Positions 16,212-23,189 of a stretch of DNA of 24,979 nucleotides are shown piece after piece. How positions within the stretch are numbered: position 1 is the stretch's first letter; each line of letters starts with the position of its first letter. A model generated the notes under the pieces. That model saw only the letters and a program-made list of their open reading frames with translations, made no database searches and was not told the origin of the DNA. Position numbers and translations under genes: made by a program. Source of the stretch: CAZPUI01 sp964415525 (GTDB lineage Bacteria; Acidobacteriota; Holophagae; Holophagales; Holophagaceae); the NCBI GenBank assembly GCA_964415525.1, contig CAYQAS010000065.1, positions 1 to 24,979 of the forward strand, given 5' to 3'.

Positions 16212-17051
16212 ATGGCGACATCTCAACCCTTCAAGGCGAAAAAGAGTTTCGGGCAGCACTTCCTGGTGCAGCCGAGTGCCGTGAAGGCGATCGTAGACAC
16301 GGCGTTGGCGTCGAAGGCGGAGGCGCTGTTGGAGATCGGCCCTGGGCCGGGGGTGCTCACCGCCGGGCTGTTGGCGGATGGTCGACCGCTACATGCGGTG
16401 GAGCTCGATCCCGTGGCCTGCGCGCACCTGCGAGAGCGCTTTGCGGAGCAGCCCCACTTTCATTTGATTCCTGGGGATGCCGTGCAGGCGCTGCTGCCGG
16501 AAGTGGCTTCCTGGTCCGTGGCGGGTAACCTCCCCTACAACGTCAGCACCGCGATCCTCGGGCGCTTCCTCCTGGAGCCCATCCCTTGGACCCGGCTCAC
16601 CTTCATGTTTCAGCTCGAAGTGGCCCAGCGGGTCATGGGCAAGCCGGGAGAGAAGAACTACGGTCCCATCTCGATCCTGAGTCAGCTGGTGTGCCGCACC
16701 ACGCGGCTGCTCCGTCTGGGCCCCGGCGCCTTCAGTCCGCCGCCCAAGGTGGACAGTGCTGTGGTGGTTTTTGATCCGAAGCCGGACGCACCGGATCTGG
16801 AGACGCGGCGACGTCTGCGCAAGCTGCTCTACCGTTCCTTCGGCCAGCGGCGGAAGACCCTGGCGAACAACTGGCACGGGCTGTTCGATACGGAAACCAC
16901 CATTGCGATTCTGGCTGCGGAGGGCCTGGACGGCCGCATCCGCGCCGAGGCCATCCCGCCCGCCCTCTGGCCTCGACTTCTGTCGCGGGTGGAGGCCGCC
17001 GCCCCCGGTATGCTGGAGTGTGCACATGACCAGCCCGACCCCGACGTTTGA
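16212..17051 (+). CDS. rsmA: 16S rRNA (adenine1518-N6/adenine1519-N6)-dimethyltransferase RsmA/KsgA
   Basis: RsmA dimethylates two adjacent adenines in the 3'-terminal hairpin of 16S rRNA using S-adenosylmethionine, a late check of 30S assembly. The open frame extends upstream to 16107, but the family N-terminus (KKSFGQHFL at residues 10-18) and a GGAAGGA seven bases upstream put the start at ATG 16212, giving 279 aa, the usual length. Motifs: LLEIGPGPGVLT (SAM motif I, ~39-50), AVELDP (acidic residue for the ribose, ~62-67), GDA (~88-90), GNLPYNVSTAI (motif IV, NLPY at 106-109), FQLEVAQRV and KNYGPISILSQ, and FSPPPKVDSAVV in the C-terminal part. It overlaps rnj by 26 bp, so the pair is probably one transcript. 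Confidence 0.96.
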   Translation: MATSQPFKAKKSFGQHFLVQPSAVKAIVDTALASKAEALLEIGPGPGVLTAGLLADGRPLHAVELDPVACAHLRERFAEQPHFHLIPGDAVQALLPEVASWSVAGNLPYNVSTAILGRFLLEPIPWTRLTFMFQLEVAQRVMGKPGEKNYGPISILSQLVCRTTRLLRLGPGAFSPPPKVDSAVVVFDPKPDAPDLETRRRLRKLLYRSFGQRRKTLANNWHGLFDTETTIAILAAEGLDGRIRAEAIPPALWPRLLSRVEAAAPGMLECAHDQPDPDV

Positions 17052-18753
17052 AGCCTGGACCACCCCTCCTGAACCCGGCGAACTGCGCCTGATCCCCATC
17101 GGCGGGCTCGGTGAGTTCGGCATGAACGCCATGGTGGTCCATACCGCCCGCACGCTGTTGCTGGTGGATTGCGGCCAGCTCTTTCCCGGCGATGACCAGC
17201 CGGGCATCGACAGTGTGGTGCCGGACTTTGCCTACCTGGAGCCTTTCGCGGACCAGTTGGACGCGGTCGTCCTTACCCACGGCCACGAGGACCATCTCGG
17301 CGCGCTGCCCTACTTCCTGGAGCGCTTTAACGTGCCCGTCTACGGCACCGGCTTCACGCTCGGGTTGCTGGAAGCGAAGCTCGCGGAATTCGAGGAGCGG
17401 ATCCATCGTCCCACCCTCATCACGGTGAACGACTTCGACCGCCTGCCCATGGGCGATGGCGAGATCGAGGTGGAATGGGTGCCCGTCACCCACAGCATCC
17501 CGGACGCCTGCGCCCTGGTGCTCCACACACCCATGGGCCGCATCGTTCATACGGGCGACTTCAAGCTGGATCCTGAGCCCATCGACGGCCGCATGACCGG
17601 CCTGCCGCGCCTCAAGGCGCTGGGGGACGAGGGCGTGCTGCTGCTGCTCTCGGATTCCACCAACGTGCAGCGCGCGGGCCACAGTGGCGCCGAGCTGGAC
17701 TGTGAAGAAGGCCTGGCCCAGGCCATGGAGAAGACCAAGGGCATCCTCTTTGTGGGGACGTTCAGCAGCCACATCCACCGCCTGCAGGTGCTGCTGGATC
17801 TGGCCTACGACCTCGGCCGCAAGGTCTGCCTTGCGGGACGTTCCATGGAGCGGGCCGTGCGAGTGGCTCTCGAGCAGAAGTGCCTGACGCTGCCGGACGA
17901 CCTCTTCATCGACACCCGGGAAGTCTCCCTGTTCAAGCGCTCCCAGGTGATGGTGCTCTGCACGGGCACCCAGGGCGAGGAAATGGCGGCCCTCGGGCGC
18001 ATGACGAAGGGCGAGATGAAGGGCCTGAAGATGGAGCCCGGGGATCGGCTGGTACTGAGCTCCCGCGCCATTCCCGGCAACGAGGTGGCCATCTCCCGAA
18101 TGCTCGACAAGGCCGCCCGGCGCGGCGTTGAGACCGAGAACAACGACCTCGAAGGCCCCGTTCATGTTTCCGGTCACGCCCTGCGGGACGAGTGCCGCGA
18201 GATGATTCAGACCGTGCGGCCCCGGCACATGGTTCCTGTGCATGGCATGTTCCGGAACCTCCTCAGCCACAGCAAGCTGGCCCAGGAGATGGGCTGGCCC
18301 AAGGACCGCGTGCATCTGCTGGAAGGTGGGCTCTGCCTCCAGGTGAAAGACGGCAAGGTGCGCATCGCAGGCGCGGTGCCCGTGGGCCGCTGTTTCGTCG
18401 ACCAGCGGGTGACCCATATGGTGGATGCCCGTGTCGTGCATGACCGCCTGATCCTGCAGGAGGAGGGCATCGTGGTGGCCACCCTGCTGGTGGATCCCGA
18501 CACCCTTGAATTGGTGGATGATCCCGTCGTCATGAGCCGTGGCTTTGTCGTGCTCAGCGAGGATGAGTCCTTCTCGGAGCTGCTCAGCCTCACCGCTCGC
18601 CGCGCTTTTGAGAACGCCCCCACCGAGATCCGCAAGAAACGCGATCTGTTGCAGGAGCTCCTACGCACGGAGTTGCGCCGGGTCATTCGCAAGACGACCC
18701 AGTCCCGGCCGATGGTGGTGCCGATGGTGCTGGACGCGCCCCAGGAAGGCTAA
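17026..18753 (+). CDS. rnj: Ribonuclease J (metallo-beta-lactamase/beta-CASP family)
   Basis: RNase J is a cytoplasmic endo- and 5'-3' exoribonuclease of mRNA decay and rRNA maturation. Start at ATG 17026 (GGAG seven bases upstream); the frame further upstream is a shadow of rsmA. 575 aa, close to the usual ~555. In order: PIGGLGEFGMN (25-34), motif I D48, zinc-binding THGHEDHLGALPYF (H85, H87, D89, H90), PVTHSIPDA (H156), IVHTGDFKLDP (D178), then the beta-CASP domain with LLLSDSTNVQRAGHS, VGTFSSHIHRLQ, CTGTQGE and SSRAIPGNE; SGHA (382-385) and VPVHGMFRNL (H406) return to the lactamase core. The C-terminal domain (RDLLQELLRTELRRVIRK) is present. All catalytic ligands are intact. Its translation is probably coupled to rsmA. 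Confidence 0.95.
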   Translation: MTSPTPTFEAWTTPPEPGELRLIPIGGLGEFGMNAMVVHTARTLLLVDCGQLFPGDDQPGIDSVVPDFAYLEPFADQLDAVVLTHGHEDHLGALPYFLERFNVPVYGTGFTLGLLEAKLAEFEERIHRPTLITVNDFDRLPMGDGEIEVEWVPVTHSIPDACALVLHTPMGRIVHTGDFKLDPEPIDGRMTGLPRLKALGDEGVLLLLSDSTNVQRAGHSGAELDCEEGLAQAMEKTKGILFVGTFSSHIHRLQVLLDLAYDLGRKVCLAGRSMERAVRVALEQKCLTLPDDLFIDTREVSLFKRSQVMVLCTGTQGEEMAALGRMTKGEMKGLKMEPGDRLVLSSRAIPGNEVAISRMLDKAARRGVETENNDLEGPVHVSGHALRDECREMIQTVRPRHMVPVHGMFRNLLSHSKLAQEMGWPKDRVHLLEGGLCLQVKDGKVRIAGAVPVGRCFVDQRVTHMVDARVVHDRLILQEEGIVVATLLVDPDTLELVDDPVVMSRGFVVLSEDESFSELLSLTARRAFENAPTEIRKKRDLLQELLRTELRRVIRKTTQSRPMVVPMVLDAPQEG

Positions 18754-18766
18754 GCCCAAGGGATGT

Positions 18767-18817
18767 CATGGGGGCCACTCGGTGCGCAACAGCGTCGAGT
18801 GGCCCCCATGGTTTTCC
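18767..18817. terminator. Strong terminator between rnj and the convergent small gene
   Basis: A perfect 15-bp stem: CATGGGGGCCACTCG (18767-18781) pairs with CGAGTGGCCCCCATG (18796-18810), with a 14-base loop. On the plus strand GTTTTCC follows, giving a good U-tract for rnj. Reading left it is followed by ACATCCC, so it may also slow transcription of the minus-strand gene ending at 18833. Confidence 0.85.
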
Positions 18818-18832
18818 ATACAGCTCTGTGGG

Positions 18833-19228
18833 CTACCAGGAAATCGTGATCTTGATGTTCAGCGGGCAGCAGCGGATGGTGACCTCCACCTTGACCTTGG
18901 AGGCGGTGCCGCCGCCGCTCGATGGATCAAACTTGATCTCCATGTTGCGGGGCACCATGACACCCCGCTTGGTCAGGAATTCCTGAGGGTTGCGCGCGGC
19001 TTCTTCGCTTGAAGCCTTATCTGCGCGGGCCGCGGCGATGGCCTCGGCCAGCTTGGGTTGCTGGAGGAAACGACCGGCGTCGGCAGTGGCTCGGGAGCTC
19101 TCACTCAGGTCGATTCGCTCGACAGGGCGCGATTTGTCAGCGGTGCCTGCGGCGGTGGGACGTTGGGCGACCGCGGGGGCACCCAGGAGAAAAAGGGTGG
19201 CGATGGGGAGGATCCAAAGATGTCGCAT
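18833..19228 (-). CDS. Small exported protein of unknown function with NHLP-leader-like segment
   Basis: I do not recognise this 131-residue protein as a named family. The frame is open to 19453, but the ATG at 19228 has AAAGG five bases upstream and begins a clear Sec signal peptide, MRHLWILPIATLFLLGAPAVA (cleavage near A21/Q22). The mature part starts with a polar, probably helical region (residues 30-80, many Ala, Glu, Lys, Arg), then NPQEFLTKRGVMVPRNMEIKF (about 80-100), a Gly/Ser linker, and a beta-like C-terminus KVEVTIRCCPLNIKITISW with adjacent cysteines at 120-121. The segment at 80-100 resembles the D/N-P-x-x-x-L-x-x-x-G-V-x-[VL]-P-x-x-x-E-[VI] pattern of NHLP-type RiPP leaders and nitrile hydratase alpha subunits; that is my pattern match, not a search result. 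It stands alone on the minus strand, divergent from the DUF2911 gene. Confidence 0.75.
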   Translation of the reverse strand: MRHLWILPIATLFLLGAPAVAQRPTAAGTADKSRPVERIDLSESSRATADAGRFLQQPKLAEAIAAARADKASSEEAARNPQEFLTKRGVMVPRNMEIKFDPSSGGGTASKVKVEVTIRCCPLNIKITISW

Positions 19229-19501
19229 GAAGGCCTTTCTGAATAGGGGATCTGGAATGAAGTGCTGACTCGCACGATTGCGGGTCAGTGCTTGTTTGAT
19301 GCCGAAAAAATACAAATACGTAGCGGATTCGTTTGGTAATGGTGCGATGTTCGGGCGTGCCAGCTCATTTGCGGGGTGCGACTCAGGGTAATGCCTACTA
19401 AGCTGATGCATCCGTGGGGCCCGCCGGCATCCAAGGACCTGATCCAAGCCCATGCATTTCGCCTACTCTGGCGAGAACATCCCAGACCCACAGGAGGTCA
19501 C
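19229..19501. other. Divergent intergenic region between small exported protein and DUF2911 gene
   Basis: 273 bp separating two divergent starts. It contains the long dyad at 19260-19293 and an A-rich stretch (CCGAAAAAATACAAATACG, about 19302-19320). I see no promoter with two good hexamers, although both genes must start here. The open frames across it have no ribosome binding sites. Confidence 0.45.
19260..19293. repeat. Long dyad upstream of the small exported protein gene
   Basis: AAGTGCTGACTCGC (19260-19273) and GCGGGTCAGTGCTT (19280-19293) pair over 14 positions around ACGATT. As plus-strand RNA all pairs form (three G-U); as minus-strand RNA three become A-C mismatches. As DNA the core TGACTCGCA/TGCGGGTCA is a near-perfect palindrome, which could be an operator 31-65 bp upstream of the minus-strand start. 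Confidence 0.45.
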
Positions 19502-20359
19502 ATGCTGGTCCGCACCGCGCTCCTTTCCTGCGCCGCCCTCGTGCTCTCTGCACAGGGCGCCACGCTCAAACCGCTCCGCCCCTCACCTGCAGCCACCGTC
19601 ACGCAGGAGGCTGGCATGAGCACCGTGAAGATCGAATACTGCCGCCCGGGCGTGAAGGGCCGCAAGATCTGGGGCGAGCTGGTCCCGACGAACGAGCCGT
19701 GGCGCGCCGGTGCCAACGACGCCACCGTCATCACCCTGAGTGACGCCGCCACCATCGCCGGAAAGCCTGTTCCCGCCGGGAGCTACGCGCTGTTCGTCAT
19801 CCCGGGCAAAGACAAGTGGACCTGGATCCTCAACAAGGTGGCCAAGCAGTGGGGCACCTACGCCTACAAGGCGGACCAGGATGTGCTGCGCTTCGACGCC
19901 CCCGCGGTGGTGGTGCCCCACAGCACCGAGTGGATGGCGTTCGACCTGGACCTCACCAACGCCGACACCGTGAAGGTCGTCCTGCGCTGGGAGAAGCTCT
20001 CCTCGAGCTTCGAGGTGAGCTTCGATACCAAGGCCCTCTACTGGAACCACATCGAGGAGACCCTGAAGAAGGCTCAGCCGAAGGATCCGGCGTGGCTCCA
20101 GGCGGCCAACTACTGCATCAACAACAAGGTGCACCTGGAGAAGGCGACCGAGTGGCTCGACGTGAGCCTCAAGGCCGGTGTCACCTACCGCAACCGCACC
20201 ACCAAGGCCAACCTGTTGAAGACCCAGGGCAAGCTCGCGGAAGCCAAGGCCGAGCTGGACGGTGCCATCGCCCTGGCCAAGGACCCGGCCAACAAGGTGA
20301 ATCCTGAAACGGTGAAATACCTTGAGCAGATGAAGGCCGATTGGGTGGCGGGCAAGTAG
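19502..20359 (+). CDS. Exported DUF2911-domain protein with helical C-terminal repeats
   Basis: A 285-residue protein with signal peptide (MLVRTALLSCAALVLSAQGA, about residues 1-20). Start ATG 19502 has GGAGG four bases upstream; longer frames to 19376 lack a site. Residues ~30-170 are a DUF2911 domain: VKIEYCRPGVKGRKIWGELV, NEPWRAGANDATVITLSDAA, PVPAGSYALFVIPGKDKWTW and ILNKVAKQWG are its conserved segments. The beta strands continue to about residue 180 (VVLRWEKLSSSFEVSF). The last ~100 residues are helical, with TPR-like spacing (ALYWNHIEETLKKAQ, WLQAANYCI, EKATEWLDVSLKAG, LLKTQGKLAEAKAELDGAI). DUF2911 proteins are common in Bacteroidota and Acidobacteriota and their function is not established. 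Monocistronic, with its own terminator. Confidence 0.88.
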   Translation: MLVRTALLSCAALVLSAQGATLKPLRPSPAATVTQEAGMSTVKIEYCRPGVKGRKIWGELVPTNEPWRAGANDATVITLSDAATIAGKPVPAGSYALFVIPGKDKWTWILNKVAKQWGTYAYKADQDVLRFDAPAVVVPHSTEWMAFDLDLTNADTVKVVLRWEKLSSSFEVSFDTKALYWNHIEETLKKAQPKDPAWLQAANYCINNKVHLEKATEWLDVSLKAGVTYRNRTTKANLLKTQGKLAEAKAELDGAIALAKDPANKVNPETVKYLEQMKADWVAGK

Positions 20360-20367
20360 CGGTTCTC

Positions 20368-20411
20368 ACAGGGATGGTTCGCCGATGGCGACCGTCCCTG
20401 TCTTTCTTCTC
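20368..20411 (+). terminator. Intrinsic terminator after the DUF2911 gene
   Basis: ACAGGGA (20368-20374) pairs with TCCCTGT (20395-20401); the stem continues inward through GG/CC and TCGCC/GGCGA with one bulged base to the three-base loop GAT. CTTTCTTCT follows. It starts 9 bp after the stop codon. Confidence 0.8.
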
Positions 20412-20434
20412 TGCATCCGCTCCATCCCATGGAA

Positions 20435-20531
20435 GGGCCTGTTGCACGGCCTCCATTTCCAACCTGCGTCGGGCAGATGCTCAACACCTACGATCCAATT
20501 CGACGCGGGTTCAAGGTGATGCAACAGGCCC
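20435..20531. repeat. MITE-like inverted-repeat element
   Basis: A 97-bp unit bounded by perfect 12-bp inverted repeats, GGGCCTGTTGCA (20435-20446) and TGCAACAGGCCC (20520-20531). Inside, AACCTGCGTCG (20461-20471) pairs with CGACGCGGGTT (20501-20511) with one mismatch, so most of the unit can fold into one hairpin. The ends resemble the CTGTTGCA ends of IS6-type elements. I see no exact flanking target duplication and no transposase. Outside it TCCATCCC (20421-20428) and GGGATGGA (20556-20563) are also complementary. The alternative is a structured RNA or a two-part operator. Confidence 0.5.
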
Positions 20532-20554
20532 TGAAAGCTGAAGACGGAATGAAC

Positions 20555-20581
20555 AGGGATGGAGGGGATGAAGGGGATGAA
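20555..20581 (+). repeat. Purine-rich 9-bp tandem repeat
   Basis: Three abutting 9-mers: AGGGATGGA, GGGGATGAA, GGGGATGAA. It ends 44 bp before the start of the PIG-L gene, in the expected promoter/leader region. All bases but the single T per unit are purines. Confidence 0.55.
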
Positions 20582-20625
20582 AAGCTAAAATGGCTCCCTG
20601 TTCGGAGCGATGTTCGAGGCATGTG

Positions 20626-23076
20626 ATGCGACGTCTCCTGGCGCCCCTGGCCGCACTTCTGGTGGTTTCCTCCGGTCCCACAGCCCACGCCCAAGTGGCG
20701 CGGGACGGGGCGGAACTGCAGCTGTTTCTGGACCGGCTCCAGGTGTTGGGGAGTGTGCTCTACATCGCCGCGCACCCCGATGACGAGAACACCTCGCTCC
20801 TGACGTATCTGTCGAAGGGCCGGAAGCTGCGGGCCGGCTACCTTTCGCTCACCCGGGGCACCGGCGGGCAGAACCTCATCGGGCCGGAGCTGGGGGATGC
20901 CCTTGCCGCCATCCGTACCCAGGAACTGCTGGCGGCGCGACGGGTGGATGGCACCGAGCAATACTTCACCCACGCCCTGGACTTCGGCTTCTCCAAGACG
21001 TCCGAGGAGACCCTGAAGCTCTGGGACCGTGAGCGGGTGCTGGCGGACATGGTGCGCGTCATCCGGCGCTTCCGGCCCGACGTGCTCATCACCCGCTTCG
21101 GGCCGGATACGCCCGGTCACGGCCACCACACGGCCTCGGCCATCCTGGCCAAAGAGGCTTTCGAGGCCGCGGGGGACCCGAAGCGTTTTCCCGAGCAGTT
21201 GGCGCATCATGCCGCCTGGCAGCCCAAGCGGCTCCTCTTCAACGCCTTCCGGCCCCAGCCCGCCGCGGGGGCGGTCACCCTGGATCTCGGCCAGTACGAC
21301 CCGCTGCTTGGCAAGAGCTACGCCGAACTCAGCGCCGAGAGCCGCAGTCAGCACCGCAGCCAGGGCTTCGGCGCCGTGCCCTTCCGCGGCACGCGGCCGG
21401 ATCAGTTCGAGCTGGTCGCGGGCGCTCCGATGCAGGGGGACATCCTGGAGGGCGTGGCCCTGGACTGGTCCCGTATCCCCGGTGGATCAGAGGTTCAGCG
21501 CCTGCTCCAAGAGACCCGCGACACCTTCAAACCCTCCCAGCCAGAGGCAGCCCTGCCCACGCTCTTGAAGGCGTTGGCCGTGCTGGACCGGCTTCCCACT
21601 GACCCCTGGATCGATGTGAAGCGCGGCGAACTGCTGGAGGCCATCCGCAGTGCCGCGGGCATCTGGGTGGAGGCCCTGGCGGACCGACCTGCGGTGGCGC
21701 CAGGTGATCCCTTCAACGTTTCCGCGACGGCTCTGGCCCGGGGAACGGTGCCCGTAAAGTTCGTGTCCGTGCAGCTGGGCGCCCTGGCCCAGGCGGCGCT
21801 TGACCGGCCCCTCACGCGCAACCAGCCGCTGAAGGAGGATCTCAAGGTCGCGTTTCCCGAAGGCACACCGGCCACCGAACCCCTGTGGATGCGCCGGGAG
21901 AGCGATCCGTGCCTGACGGGCTTGGGGGATGTGCCGCCCATCCTGGAGGCACGTTTCGTCCTGGAATTCGCCGGTTCCACTGTGACGCTGGCGGTGCCCG
22001 TGCGGTTCCGGCATCGGGATCCCGCCCTCGGCGAACGCCAGCAGCCCCTGGTGGTCCTGCCCGCCGTCATGGTGAATCCAGAGCAGGAAGTGCACGTGTT
22101 CGGCGATCGGACCAGCCGTGACGTGGCCTTCACCGTCATTGCCGGGGCGCCCGGCGCACGGGGCAGTCTGGAGCTGGAGGTGCCGGAGGGGTGGAAAGTG
22201 GAACCCGCCGAGCTGCCCTTCGCCCTGGTGAAACCCTTGGAGGAGCAGGTGGTCCGCGTTCGGGTGACGCCACCAGCGATGCCCAGTCAGGGGGCGCTAC
22301 GGGTGAAGGTGCGGAAAGGCGATCGCCGCTTCGATGCCCAGGGCCTCGTGCGGGTGGACTATCCGCACATTCCGCTGCAGACCCTCTTCCCGCAGGCGGT
22401 GGCGAAACTGACCCGGGTGGACCTGCGCCACGACGGCAAGCGCATCGGCTATGTCATGGGCGCGGGGGATGACATCCCCCAGTGTCTGCGCCCGCTGGGC
22501 TACGAGGTGGAACTGCTAACGGACGAGGCCCTAGCCACCATGGACCTCGCCCGTTTCGACGCGATCATCGTCGGCATCCGCGCCTTCAACGTCCGGCCCC
22601 GGCTGGCCCAGCTCAAGGCTCGCCTCGCGGATTACGTGGCCAAGGGCGGCACGGAGGTGGTGCTCTATCAGGTGAACAGCGGGCTGGTCACGGAGTCGGT
22701 GCTGCCGCGGACGATGAAGGTCGGCCGGGGCCGGGTGACGGATGAGCGGGCGGCGATGAAGCTTCTGGCACCGGAGCATCCCGTCCTCCAGTGGCCAAAT
22801 CGGATCACCACTTCAGACTTCGGGGGCTGGATCCAGGAGCGGGGCCTCTATTTTGCGGAGACCTGGGATCCCGCTTTCAAGCCCATCTTCGGCATCCAGG
22901 ATCCTGGTGAACCGGTGAGCGAAGGCGCCCTGCTGATCGCGCCCCACGGCAAGGGCCACGTGGTCTACACCGGCCTCGCCTTCTTCCGGCAACTGCCGGA
23001 GGGCGTCCCCGGCGCCTATCGCCTCTTCGCGAACCTCCTGGCGATAGGAAGTAAAGCCCGCCCGGTGGGGCGATGA
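20626..23076 (+). CDS. Exported PIG-L (LmbE) family deacetylase, multidomain
   Basis: An 816-residue exported protein. ATG 20626 is preceded by GAGG six bases upstream; the frame also opens at 20590 but without a good site. Signal peptide MRRLLAPLAALLVVSSGPTAHA (1-22). Residues ~40-270 are a PIG-L/LmbE domain with the zinc motif AHPDDENTS (49-57) and the second metal motif PGHGHHTAS (163-171), the hallmarks of Zn-dependent N-acetylglucosaminyl deacetylases. A helical linker follows, then beta-sandwich regions (~350-570, including GSLELEVPEGWKVEPAELPF, an NPCBM/NEW3-like strand pattern) and a C-terminal alpha/beta domain (~600-816) with VDLRHDGKRIGYVMGAGDDI, FDAIIVGIRAFNVRP and AKGGTEVVLYQ, like a ThuA/glutamine-amidotransferase-like fold. 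The substrate is unknown; N-acetylated sugars or glycoconjugates are the best guess. First gene of a tight three-gene operon. Confidence 0.88.
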   Translation: MRRLLAPLAALLVVSSGPTAHAQVARDGAELQLFLDRLQVLGSVLYIAAHPDDENTSLLTYLSKGRKLRAGYLSLTRGTGGQNLIGPELGDALAAIRTQELLAARRVDGTEQYFTHALDFGFSKTSEETLKLWDRERVLADMVRVIRRFRPDVLITRFGPDTPGHGHHTASAILAKEAFEAAGDPKRFPEQLAHHAAWQPKRLLFNAFRPQPAAGAVTLDLGQYDPLLGKSYAELSAESRSQHRSQGFGAVPFRGTRPDQFELVAGAPMQGDILEGVALDWSRIPGGSEVQRLLQETRDTFKPSQPEAALPTLLKALAVLDRLPTDPWIDVKRGELLEAIRSAAGIWVEALADRPAVAPGDPFNVSATALARGTVPVKFVSVQLGALAQAALDRPLTRNQPLKEDLKVAFPEGTPATEPLWMRRESDPCLTGLGDVPPILEARFVLEFAGSTVTLAVPVRFRHRDPALGERQQPLVVLPAVMVNPEQEVHVFGDRTSRDVAFTVIAGAPGARGSLELEVPEGWKVEPAELPFALVKPLEEQVVRVRVTPPAMPSQGALRVKVRKGDRRFDAQGLVRVDYPHIPLQTLFPQAVAKLTRVDLRHDGKRIGYVMGAGDDIPQCLRPLGYEVELLTDEALATMDLARFDAIIVGIRAFNVRPRLAQLKARLADYVAKGGTEVVLYQVNSGLVTESVLPRTMKVGRGRVTDERAAMKLLAPEHPVLQWPNRITTSDFGGWIQERGLYFAETWDPAFKPIFGIQDPGEPVSEGALLIAPHGKGHVVYTGLAFFRQLPEGVPGAYRLFANLLAIGSKARPVGR

Positions 23077-23189
23077 GCCCTGAACCCACGCCTCCCTTAG
23101 GTCGCTGGCGTCGGCTCTACGCGCTGGTGATCGGCGTCCTGATTCTGGACATTGTCCTGCTTTGGATCTTCGCTCAGGTGTTCGCGTGA
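23073..23189 (+). CDS. 38-residue single-helix membrane protein, possible symporter accessory subunit
   Basis: A very short gene between the PIG-L gene and the symporter. It starts at ATG 23073 within the ATGA overlap with the PIG-L stop and ends with TGA at 23187-23189, overlapping the GTG start of the symporter as GTGA. GGTGGGG precedes the start closely. The product has a polar, proline-rich N-terminus with basic residues (MSPEPTPPLGRWRRLY) and one hydrophobic helix (ALVIGVLILDIVLLWIFAQV), so it should insert with the N-terminus in the cytoplasm by the positive-inside rule. Small membrane partners of sodium:solute symporters are known in principle (YjcH with ActP, YhdT with PanF). By position this could be one; I recognise no family. 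The exact 4-bp overlaps on both sides are the main evidence that it is translated. Confidence 0.75.
   Translation: MSPEPTPPLGRWRRLYALVIGVLILDIVLLWIFAQVFA

Noticed and set aside
16732..18441. Long minus-strand open frame (569 codons) opposite rnj
   Set aside because: It mirrors the RNase J gene, is rich in His/Gln/Ala/Gly as expected for an antisense frame of GC-rich DNA, and has no recognisable motif.
20427..20539. Target-site duplication around the MITE-like element
   Set aside because: The eight bases on either side (CCATGGAA and TGAAAGCT) do not match, so insertion by transposition is not proved.
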